Positions 47,596-55,056 of a stretch of DNA of 64,000 nucleotides are shown in pieces. The DNA comes from Chitinophaga pinensis (GTDB lineage: Bacteria > Bacteroidota > Bacteroidia > UKL13-3). Position 1 is the stretch's first letter, and the number at the start of each line of letters is the position of its first letter. Where the stretch lies: NCBI GenBank assembly GCA_945870425.1, contig CAMBSD010000011.1:35412-99411 (forward strand), read 5' to 3'. Below the pieces are notes generated by a model, which saw nothing but the letters and a program-made list of their open reading frames with translations, did not search any database and was not told where the DNA came from. Position numbers and translations under genes: made by a program.

Positions 47596-47973
47596 ATGAA
47601 TTTTCCTGAAAATTTACTTTACACCAAAGACCATGAGTGGATTCGCATAGAAGGCGATGTTTGCTACATCGGTATTACTGATTTTGCTCAAAAAGAATTG
47701 GGCGATATTGTTTATGTAGATATTGCTACTAAGGGCAAAACCGTTAACCAGCATGATGTGTTTGGTACGGTTGAAGCCGTAAAAACGGTTTCTGATTTGT
47801 TTATGCCTTTAACAGGTGAGGTTTTGGAAGTGAATGCAGGATTAGATGCTGCCCCAGAAAATGTAAACAACGATGCCTATGGCGAAGGCTGGATGATAAA
47901 AGCGACTATTGCTAATAAAAATGAAGTAGCTTCACTTATGAGTGCTGCAGATTATAAGGGATTAGTTCACTAA
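47596..47973 (+). CDS. gcvH: glycine cleavage system H protein
   Basis: 125 residues. The lipoylated Lys is residue 63 in the motif [30 protein letters not shown] and [12 protein letters not shown] are family blocks. It carries the aminomethyl group between P- and T-proteins of the glycine cleavage system. No gcvP or gcvT is adjacent. A terminator follows at 47994. Confidence 0.97.
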   Translation: MNFPENLLYTKDHEWIRIEGDVCYIGITDFAQKELGDIVYVDIATKGKTVNQHDVFGTVEAVKTVSDLFMPLTGEVLEVNAGLDAAPENVNNDAYGEGWMIKATIANKNEVASLMSAADYKGLVH

Positions 47974-47993
47974 TTTACAAAATTAATTCATAT

Positions 47994-48027
47994 AAAAGGG
48001 GCGTTGCTAATATCAATGCCCTTTTTT
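47994..48027 (+). terminator. Rho-independent terminator of gcvH
   Basis: GGGCGTTG (47999-48006) pairs with CAATGCCC (48014-48021) with one G-T pair, and is followed by TTTTTT. Confidence 0.85.
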
Positions 48028-48277
48028 ATGTTACAATACCAACCAACCAATTGAAGTCACTATTTATGTCCTTTTTTGATACTTATAAATTGAATTTTCA
48101 TTTAAATATCAATCAACCATGCTAAGTGAAAGTCTTAAAGTCATTGGAAACAAAAGGAAGGGGGTGAGGGCGAAAACAATTTTCATAGATTTTTTTACTT
48201 CAATACTATGATTTACGGCTATAATTTTTGTGCTTAATGCGAATAAAACTATTTTGCACCCGAAAAAATAAAATTAC
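48028..48277. other. gene-free spacer before the 118-residue hypothetical gene
   Basis: Together with the terminator this is a 304-bp gap. Apart from the promoter candidate at 48228-48257 I see no gene or RNA structure; a purine-rich AAGGAAGGGGGTGAGGG run at about 48154-48170 is the only notable feature. Confidence 0.5.
48228..48257 (+). promoter_or_regulatory. candidate Bacteroidota promoter
   Basis: TTG (48228-48230), 19 bases, then TATTTTGC (48250-48257). Spacing fits the Bacteroidota consensus; the -7 box is one base short of TAnnTTTG. The ATG lies 20 bases downstream. Confidence 0.5.
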
Positions 48278-48634
48278 ATGAACCAAATAATACAAAGCAT
48301 TAAGAAAACCTTAGCCAAAAAAGACTTTGACGCTGAAAGCTTAGTAGCACAATTAAAAGAGTTAAGAGAGTTTATCAAAACCAACCTTGATGAGCCAGGT
48401 TTCGTGCGTATGGTAAGACTAGCCTACGAAAACATTGAAGAAAACGGCACATATACTTTTGAATATACAGAAGGCGAAGATCCAAAGGCCAATCTTGGTT
48501 ATTTGATAGATTTATTGGCTGATTATAACAACAAATACAACCGCGAAGAACTATTGGAATACCGCAAAATGATGGAAGGCGAAGAGTGGATAAGTCCAGA
48601 AGATGAGTGGAAGGGTGAAGACGAAGACGAATAG
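48278..48634 (+). CDS. conserved acidic hypothetical protein
   Basis: 118 residues, mostly helical, acidic (terminal EGEEWISPEDEWKGEDEDE), with an ISPEDEW tail. The N-terminal helix KKTLAKKDFDAESLVAQLKEL is amphipathic. I recall similar small acidic proteins in other Bacteroidota, but their function is unknown. A near-consensus promoter and a clean downstream terminator make it a likely independent transcript. Confidence 0.7.
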   Translation: MNQIIQSIKKTLAKKDFDAESLVAQLKELREFIKTNLDEPGFVRMVRLAYENIEENGTYTFEYTEGEDPKANLGYLIDLLADYNNKYNREELLEYRKMMEGEEWISPEDEWKGEDEDE

Positions 48635-48656
48635 AATGAATACTATTACACATACT

Positions 48657-48679
48657 AAAAGCCGGATTACCGGCTTTTT
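48657..48679 (+). terminator. Rho-independent terminator
   Basis: AAAAGCCGG (48657-48665) pairs with CCGGCTTTTT (48670-48679), loop of four, then T-rich. It ends the 118-residue hypothetical gene. Confidence 0.88.
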
Positions 48680-48694
48680 CTTTTAGAAGCAATC

Positions 48695-49870
48695 ATGTTA
48701 AGCCACAAACAATTATTTTTAGCCCATCAGGCACAAACTACGCACTTTCCGCTTATGCTTGAAATAGTAAAAGCAGAGGGAAATTACCTTTATGATGTAG
48801 AGGGTAAAAAATACCTCGACCTTATTTCAGGCATCAGTGTAAGTAGCTTAGGGCATGGAAACGAAAGGGTGAAGAATGCCATTAAAACCCAAGTTGATGC
48901 CTATATGCACCTGATGGTTTATGGCGAATTTGTGCAACATCCGCAGGTATTGCTTACCCAAAAACTCTGCTCTTTATTACCAGCTAGTTTAGATTCTGTT
49001 TACCTAGTTAATTCAGGGGCAGAAGCGGTAGATGCAGCTATGAAATTGGCTAAAAGAGTAACAGGTAAATCAGAAATTATTGCTTGTAGGAATGCCTACC
49101 ACGGAAGCACCCATGCTGCGTTGAGTTTGAATAGCAGCGAGTATTATAAGAATGCCTTCAGGCCTTTGTTGCCAGGCATTAATTTTATAGATTACAACAG
49201 CATTGCATCCTTATCACAAATAACGCATAGCACAGCCGCTGTAATTGTTGAAGTGGTCCAAGGTGAGGGAGGTTATATAGCGGGAAATACTAACTTTTTA
49301 AGTGCCCTTAGGCAAAAGTGTGATGAGTGTTGCGCCCTGTTGATTTTTGATGAGATACAAACGGGTATGGGAAAGACGGGCAAATTGTTTGCTTTTGAAC
49401 ATCATGGAATTGTTCCAGATGTTCTATTGTTGGGTAAGGCATTAGGGGCAGGCATGCCTATTGGTGCTTTTGTTACTTCAAGAAACAAGATGATGCTATT
49501 GGCTGACAACCCCATTTTAGGTCACATCACCACTTTTGGTGGACACCCTGTGGTGGCAGCAGCAGCCTTGGCTGGTATTGAAGAGTTGTTGGAAAAAGGG
49601 TGGATGGATGAAGTTGAAAAGAAAGAGGCTATTTTTAGACAAAGACTGGTACATCCTAATATTGTTAACGTTAGTGGTAAAGGCTTAATGTTGGGTGTTC
49701 AATTGCACAGTTTTGAGCAGAATTTGCGCGTTATTCAGGCTTGCATACATGAAGGATTGATAACAGATTGGTTTCTATTTGCTAATAACAAAATTAGGAT
49801 AGCACCACCATTAACCATTACCGAATCCGAAATTCATTGGGCCTGTGATGTGATCTTAAGAAACCTATAA
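48695..49870 (+). CDS. class-III PLP aminotransferase (acetylornithine/ornithine type)
   Basis: 391 residues. The PLP-binding Lys is in LLLGKALGAGMPIGAF, and LIFDEIQTGMGKTGKLFAFEHHGIVPDV is the cofactor region. VNSGAEAVDAAMKLAK and TFGGHPVVAAAALA are family blocks. It transfers amino groups between a diamino or omega-amino substrate and 2-oxoglutarate. Similarity to acetylornithine aminotransferase is clear, but no arginine-synthesis genes are near, so the substrate is provisional. It is followed by the toxin-antitoxin pair. Confidence 0.88.
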   Translation: MLSHKQLFLAHQAQTTHFPLMLEIVKAEGNYLYDVEGKKYLDLISGISVSSLGHGNERVKNAIKTQVDAYMHLMVYGEFVQHPQVLLTQKLCSLLPASLDSVYLVNSGAEAVDAAMKLAKRVTGKSEIIACRNAYHGSTHAALSLNSSEYYKNAFRPLLPGINFIDYNSIASLSQITHSTAAVIVEVVQGEGGYIAGNTNFLSALRQKCDECCALLIFDEIQTGMGKTGKLFAFEHHGIVPDVLLLGKALGAGMPIGAFVTSRNKMMLLADNPILGHITTFGGHPVVAAAALAGIEELLEKGWMDEVEKKEAIFRQRLVHPNIVNVSGKGLMLGVQLHSFEQNLRVIQACIHEGLITDWFLFANNKIRIAPPLTITESEIHWACDVILRNL

Positions 49871-49879
49871 CCAGGCATC

Positions 49880-49910
49880 TTGCTTTACCCATTGCACTTC
49901 ATTACATTTG
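49880..49910 (+). promoter_or_regulatory. near-perfect Bacteroidota promoter for the TA pair
   Basis: TTG (49880-49882), 20 bases, then TACATTTG (49903-49910), matching TTG-N19-21-TAnnTTTG exactly. The antitoxin ATG is at 49929. It argues against an upstream TTG start at 49908, which lies in the -7 box. Confidence 0.65.
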
Positions 49911-49928
49911 AAATATAAATTTCAAGCC

Positions 49929-50135
49929 ATGCTAATCGAACAAATAAATAACAAACAAATTACCATTACGGTTTCTTCGTCTGTTGTTAGCTTTGGACTA
50001 CAAAGGCTAATTGATTACATTAAATACCTAGAAGCAACGTCTAATTCAAAGGTAAACCAAAAAGATATTGATACACTTTCTGATGAAGTAAATGCTTCTT
50101 GGTGGGCTGAAAATCGAAGCCGCTTTATTAAATGA
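49929..50135 (+). CDS. antitoxin of PIN toxin pair
   Basis: 68 residues from the ATG at 49929. The N-terminal MLIEQINNKQITITVSSSVV looks like a beta strand and short ribbon, and the C-terminal half is helical and ends in SWWAENRSRF, a typical toxin-gripping tail. An upstream TTG start at 49908 is unlikely because it overlaps the promoter box. The stop overlaps the toxin start (ATGA at 50132-50135). No close antitoxin family is identified, so the role is inferred from position. Confidence 0.65.
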   Translation: MLIEQINNKQITITVSSSVVSFGLQRLIDYIKYLEATSNSKVNQKDIDTLSDEVNASWWAENRSRFIK

Positions 50136-50584
50136 AGATAATAGTTGATGAAAATATTGTATTTAGCGGTATTTTAAATTCGGAAGGGAAAATCGGTGAC
50201 CTTTTAATTAATGGTGACAAAACATTTGAGTTTATTGCTCCTAATTTTCTGAGAGAGGAAATAGCCCATCATTATGCAAAATTGATCAAGATTTCAAAAA
50301 TGTCTATGGATCAAATAAGAGAGGCCGAATATCAAATTTGTAAAGAAATTAGTTTTATTTCTGAGGAGCAGATTAAAAAAGCAACATGGCTGTCGGCCCA
50401 TAGTTTAGTATCAGACATTGACCCTAAAGACACCCATTATATGGCCTTTTCAAAACACTTTAAATGTAAAATTTGGAGCGGTGATAAACAACTGATGTTT
50501 GGACTAAAGGCCAAAGGGTTTAAAAATATCATATCAACCGATGACCTTTATACGTTACGATTGAAACGACTTAAAAAACAGTAG
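50132..50584 (+). CDS. PIN-domain toxin (VapC-like)
   Basis: 150 residues. The PIN fold has acidic metal ligands: Asp6 in IIVDENI, Glu42/43 region in FLREEIAHHYAK, Asp95/97/100 in SDIDPKDTHY and Asp118 in WSGDKQL. PIN toxins cut RNA. It begins inside the antitoxin stop (ATGA), the classic arrangement for toxin-antitoxin modules. The C-terminus is Lys-Arg-rich (LRLKRLKKQ). Activity and target are not provable here. Confidence 0.8.
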   Translation: MKIIVDENIVFSGILNSEGKIGDLLINGDKTFEFIAPNFLREEIAHHYAKLIKISKMSMDQIREAEYQICKEISFISEEQIKKATWLSAHSLVSDIDPKDTHYMAFSKHFKCKIWSGDKQLMFGLKAKGFKNIISTDDLYTLRLKRLKKQ

Positions 50585-50606
50585 AGAATCCATCTAATTT
50601 AGACTT

Positions 50607-51761
50607 ATGTATACATACGAAAATAAAATCTGGTGGAAACGTTTTTTCTTTATCGCAGCCTTGCTGATTGGTGCTTTTTCACTATGGTATACCGACTCGT
50701 TGGTGAAAGTATTGGCAAGTGAAGAAGATAAAAAAATAAAGCTATGGGCCAATGCTACTCGCTTGCTCATAAAGGGAGAAGGCGACATCAATTTCTTACT
50801 TGATATAGCCAAAGACAATACCACCATACCCATTATTTTAATTGACGATAAGGGGAACATTAATGCTACCAAAAACCTTGATTCTACTCATGTGAGCGAT
50901 ACAGCCTATTTGATGGAGCAATTAGAAATAATGAAGGAACAACATGAGCCCATTAAAATTCTTTATGATGAAACTAATAATAGATTCAATTATCTCTACT
51001 ACAAAAACTCATTTATTTTATCACAGCTTAAATCATATCCCATCATACAGTTAACCTTGATTGCCTTCTTTGCCTTGTTATCCTATTTTACTCTTTCTGC
51101 CTCTCGCAGGGCAGAGCAAAACCAAGTGTGGGTGGGGATGAGCAAAGAAACAGCCCATCAATTGGGAACACCTATTTCCTCATTAAAGGAATGGATAAAC
51201 CTGCTTAGAGAAACCGAAAAAGAAAACCAAGAAGAGCTTTTGGTAGAATTGGATAATGATGTGAGGCGATTGGAACTAATCACCGAAAGGTTTTCTAAAA
51301 TAGGTTCAGATCCGGTGTTGAAGCCGGAAAACCTTGACTTGGTAATTGAAAACTCATTACTATATTTAAATGCTCGCACCTCAAGTAAAGTGGATCTAAG
51401 TGTGAGCATTTTGAAGCCAGGGAATTGGGCCAATATCAACATACCCCTTTTTGATTGGGTAATTGAAAACCTTTGCAAAAATGCCATTGATGCTATGGAG
51501 GGTAAAGGCAAAATAGTAGTGCAACTCAACCATGATGAGAAGCATGTCTATATCGATATTACAGACAATGGTAAGGGCATTCCTAAATCTAAATTTAAAA
51601 CCGTTTTCAAACCAGGTTTTACTACCAAAAAACGTGGTTGGGGTTTAGGTCTTTCCTTAGTAAAACGCATTGTTGAGTCATACCACAATGGTACCATTTA
51701 TGTACGTCATTCCGAGTTGGGTAAAGGCACTACATTTAGAATTGTGCTACAAGTAGAATAG
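50607..51761 (+). CDS. membrane sensor histidine kinase (orphan)
   Basis: 384 residues. Two membrane helices (about residues 12-30 and 144-163) flank a small periplasmic sensor. The phospho-acceptor is His184 in MSKETAHQLGTPISSLKEW, followed by an ATPase domain with NAIDAMEGKG (N box), DITDNGKGIP (G1) and KKRGWGLGLSLVKR (G2). This type is frequent in Bacteroidota. No response regulator is adjacent, so its partner is unknown. Confidence 0.93.
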   Translation: MYTYENKIWWKRFFFIAALLIGAFSLWYTDSLVKVLASEEDKKIKLWANATRLLIKGEGDINFLLDIAKDNTTIPIILIDDKGNINATKNLDSTHVSDTAYLMEQLEIMKEQHEPIKILYDETNNRFNYLYYKNSFILSQLKSYPIIQLTLIAFFALLSYFTLSASRRAEQNQVWVGMSKETAHQLGTPISSLKEWINLLRETEKENQEELLVELDNDVRRLELITERFSKIGSDPVLKPENLDLVIENSLLYLNARTSSKVDLSVSILKPGNWANINIPLFDWVIENLCKNAIDAMEGKGKIVVQLNHDEKHVYIDITDNGKGIPKSKFKTVFKPGFTTKKRGWGLGLSLVKRIVESYHNGTIYVRHSELGKGTTFRIVLQVE

Positions 51762-51783
51762 ATTTGTGTTTAAATAAAAGAAT

Positions 51784-52194
51784 TTGCCACGCATACTAGC
51801 CATAGATTACGGCACCAAGAGAGTTGGTTTGGCCGTTACTGACCCCATGAAAATCATTGCTACCTCATTGGCAACTGTGAGGGCACATGATATAATAGTT
51901 TACCTTAAAAACTATTTACAAACTGAAAGTGTTGAATGTTTTGTGGTGGGAAAACCAATGAAATTAGATGGCAGTGACTCGCAATCTGCTGTGCATGTAG
52001 AAAAATTTATATCTTCGCTGCGTAAAAATTTTCCTGATATAAAGATTGAACGAATAGACGAGCGTTACACTTCTACCATTGCTACCAGGGCTATGCTTGA
52101 AATGGGTTTGAAGAAAAAAGACCGTCAGAAGAAAGAGAATGTGGATCAACTAAGTGCAGTCCTCATTCTTCAATCATATATGGAAAGGTTTTGA
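51784..52194 (+). CDS. ruvX: Holliday junction resolvase-like RuvX (YqgF)
   Basis: 136 residues from a TTG start; the active-site motif LAIDYGTKRVGLAV begins at residue 5, so no later start fits. VGKPMKLDGSDS, DERYTS and VDQLSAVLIL hold the other acidic residues. It has an RNase H-like fold and is implicated in 16S rRNA processing and junction resolution. The gene overlaps the following one only if the longer def start is used. Confidence 0.92.
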   Translation: MPRILAIDYGTKRVGLAVTDPMKIIATSLATVRAHDIIVYLKNYLQTESVECFVVGKPMKLDGSDSQSAVHVEKFISSLRKNFPDIKIERIDERYTSTIATRAMLEMGLKKKDRQKKENVDQLSAVLILQSYMERF

Positions 52195-52213
52195 AAGAAT
52201 TGAAATTAACAAA

Positions 52214-52765
52214 ATGATATTACCAATAGTTGCTTACGGAGATGCGGTTTTAAGAAAAGAAACTGAGAACATTTCTCCAGAACACCCAAATTTAAAAGAC
52301 ATCATTCAAAACATGTGGGATACTATGTACAATGCGCATGGTGTTGGTTTGGCTGCACCACAAATTGGCAAAGCCATTAATCTTTTTATTGTTGATACTA
52401 CACCTTTTGAAGACGAAAAATATCCTGATTTTGTGAGGGTTTTTATCAACCCTGAAATACTTGAAGAATGGGGTGAAGAATGGGAGTTTGAAGAAGGATG
52501 TTTGAGTATTCCTAATATTCGAGAAAATGTTTCAAGACCTTCAAACCTCAGAATAAAATACCAAGACGAAGAATTCAATTGGCACGAAGAAGAATATGAG
52601 GGTATGGCTGCACGTGTTATTCAGCACGAATACGACCATTGCCAGGGTGTTTTGTTTGTTGATTACCTGTCAGGTTTGAAGAAGCAATTGATTAGAAACA
52701 AACTTAGCAATATATCCAAAGGAGGTGCAAGGGTAGATTATAAAATGAGATTGCCAAGAAACTAA
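52214..52765 (+). CDS. def: peptide deformylase
   Basis: 183 residues from the ATG at 52214, preferred over 52154 because MILPIVAYGD is the usual family start. Motif 1 GVGLAAPQIG (43-52), motif 2 EGCLSIP (94-100) with the metal Cys96, and motif 3 QHEYDH (137-142) with the metal His138 and His142 are intact. It removes formyl groups from nascent proteins. It follows ruvX by 19 bases. Confidence 0.96.
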   Translation: MILPIVAYGDAVLRKETENISPEHPNLKDIIQNMWDTMYNAHGVGLAAPQIGKAINLFIVDTTPFEDEKYPDFVRVFINPEILEEWGEEWEFEEGCLSIPNIRENVSRPSNLRIKYQDEEFNWHEEEYEGMAARVIQHEYDHCQGVLFVDYLSGLKKQLIRNKLSNISKGGARVDYKMRLPRN

Positions 52766-52973
52766 ATATAAATTATTGGCGTTCCTCTGCATTTGATAGA
52801 AGGATTCCATGGGGTTCGATTTTTTGAATCTATCTATCGGAAACAGAATCCGCTTTCAATTGCAAAGTCGATATGATATGTTTAGAACCGATCTTTTTGT
52901 TTATCACAAGATCGCAAATAATTCTAACAAAACAGGGCTAAATGATAATCTAAACGGATCATAATTAAAACCC

Positions 52974-54854
52974 TCAAACACCTTTCTTAAAAATAATCTT
53001 ATCAAAATCATCATCTATACCCAGCCCCATCTTTTCCATGATACGATATTTTTTAGCGTATATGCTTCGGGACTCTACATGTAAGAGCGCGGAGATTTCT
53101 TTAGTAGATAAATTCATTCTGTATAGTATACAAAATTGCATATCAGCCTGAGTAAGTTTCGGATAATTTTGAAGAAGCTCCGATGCAAAACCCGGGTGTA
53201 TGCTGTTGAATTGTACCAGTAATTTATCCAATCCTGTTCGGTCTTCCACCGCTTTTTCAAATTGTTCCATCAATTCTTGCCTGCGTTCCTGTTGTTGCTC
53301 GGCTACAATCTGATTTATTTTTAGTTTCAAATCCTCCGAATCGGCAAGGGTTTGTGTTAATACTATTTTTTGCTGCTCCAGTAACTGGTCGCGGTAAAGC
53401 TTTTCCTGCAAAGCCCATTCCGTTTGCTGTTTTTGAATTTCATTTTCTTTTTTCTGCACATCAAGCTCTTTGGCCTGTAATCGCGAACGCTGACGCACCC
53501 TCAAGTAAATCAACACGATGGTGGTGATTAAAAAAGTAGCAATGATTAATATGAAATAAATCTGTTTGCGTTTGTAACCCTCACTTTCGCGCAACAACTC
53601 ATTTTCTTTAAGCAAGATCTTTTCATTTTTCTCCTGCTGCTCAAACTGGTATTTTGCTTGTAATTCCAAGGCCAGCTGCTTTTGTCCTTCGATTTTCACG
53701 GTGTCGGATAAACGCTGGATGTCCTGGTAATATGCATGGAGTTGAGCCGGAGATAAATCCTTATACAAAAAATGAATGGCAACTTTCCTGTAGTTGAGCA
53801 GGTCATCATTTTTGGCAGATTTCAAAACGGATTGAACCACTTCGCTTTTCATAACCTGTAGCGCTTCGGGGTAAGCATTGGTATTTTTTAAGGCGGTGAG
53901 ATAGGGAATGGCAACTTCCAGTATAAAAAAAGATTGATTTTTTTCCATTAGTCCGAATGACTGCCGATAATAAGGAAGAGATTCCTGGTATTTCAACTGC
54001 TGTGAGCGGGAAAGCCCCAATTTCAGAATCAGGTACGACTCCAGTTCATCGTTCTTTATTTGGCGGGCTCGGGGCAAAAGAATATTGACCAGGCTATCTG
54101 CTGATGCACATTGGTTGGTTTGAATAAGATACTCTGCAAGTTGATATCCGGTCCTAATATAACCATCGTAATCTTTCAAAGAATCCAATTTTGGAAGTGT
54201 TTTTTGAAGGGTTCCAATGGCAAATCCATAGTTGCCGCTGCGCCCATATACCTCGCCCAGATTAATCTGGATTTTTAATGCAATGAAAAGACTTTTATCA
54301 TCTTTATTACTTGTGGAATTAACTACATCCAATGCTTGTAAATAGAGTTTTGTGGCCTGATAAAATTTGTTTTGATCATTACATAAACTTGCATATTCCT
54401 GCAATGCAATGGCTTTGAACGACTGATTTTTCCAGGTTCTGTCGTTCAGTTTCAAGCAAGCGGTGATGGCCTCTGTTGCCTGTGCATATTCTCCTTTGAG
54501 CCGATGAAGTATGACCTTGGTGCGTAGTGCATTGATTTTTAAAAAGTCTTTGTCCGTTACATAGGTCAAAGCCTGATTAATGGCACATAATCCCGAATCC
54601 AGTTGATTGAGCATCCCAAAGGTGATGGCTACATCCGTATAGATGTTTGCTTTACAGGTATCAGGAGCCGAGGGATTTTTTTCAAGAAGTTGCAGTAAAT
54701 CTGCCTTGCATTGAGACGGATTTTTGTTCTGATACGATTCTATGTTTTTAATTGCTTCATGTATTTGCCTGGCAGATGATTGGGCAAATCCGGCTGTGGA
54801 AAATACCATCCAACCAAATATGAATGCAAGTCGAAAGGCGTTTTTTGGGGTCAT
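52974..54854 (-). CDS. transmembrane TPR-coiled coil-HTH regulator
   Basis: 626 residues. A signal peptide (FGWMVFSTAGFAQ) leads into about ten TPR-like helix pairs (residues about 40-400) in the periplasm. A single transmembrane helix (431-451) follows, then a cytoplasmic coiled coil (453-540) and a LuxR-type helix-turn-helix (about 567-611, LTQADMQFCILYRMNLSTKEISALL, shown as its key LSTKEISALL core). This layout occurs in Bacteroidota one-component regulators that sense outside the cell. The gene is divergent from the repeat protein at 55057, so it may regulate it. Its base composition is more GC-rich than neighbouring genes. Confidence 0.8.
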   Translation of the reverse strand: MTPKNAFRLAFIFGWMVFSTAGFAQSSARQIHEAIKNIESYQNKNPSQCKADLLQLLEKNPSAPDTCKANIYTDVAITFGMLNQLDSGLCAINQALTYVTDKDFLKINALRTKVILHRLKGEYAQATEAITACLKLNDRTWKNQSFKAIALQEYASLCNDQNKFYQATKLYLQALDVVNSTSNKDDKSLFIALKIQINLGEVYGRSGNYGFAIGTLQKTLPKLDSLKDYDGYIRTGYQLAEYLIQTNQCASADSLVNILLPRARQIKNDELESYLILKLGLSRSQQLKYQESLPYYRQSFGLMEKNQSFFILEVAIPYLTALKNTNAYPEALQVMKSEVVQSVLKSAKNDDLLNYRKVAIHFLYKDLSPAQLHAYYQDIQRLSDTVKIEGQKQLALELQAKYQFEQQEKNEKILLKENELLRESEGYKRKQIYFILIIATFLITTIVLIYLRVRQRSRLQAKELDVQKKENEIQKQQTEWALQEKLYRDQLLEQQKIVLTQTLADSEDLKLKINQIVAEQQQERRQELMEQFEKAVEDRTGLDKLLVQFNSIHPGFASELLQNYPKLTQADMQFCILYRMNLSTKEISALLHVESRSIYAKKYRIMEKMGLGIDDDFDKIIFKKGV

Positions 54855-55056
54855 TTGGTTTTATTTGATAGCAATGCCAGTGCTACAAATGTAATACAAG
54901 ACATTGAAAAGGCAATTTCAAAATATTGAAAATCAATAGCCTAAAAATTTGTGGCACTTTTATAGCACTTGCACTATGTGAAGATTACGAGCCAAACTAA
55001 AGAAATTTGCATCATTCATTTCATCTTTTCTCAATATCAAAACCATAAAAAACCAC

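Noticed and set aside
49908..49928. Upstream TTG start for the antitoxin
   Set aside because: The TTG is part of the TACATTTG promoter box, so it would be upstream of the transcription start.
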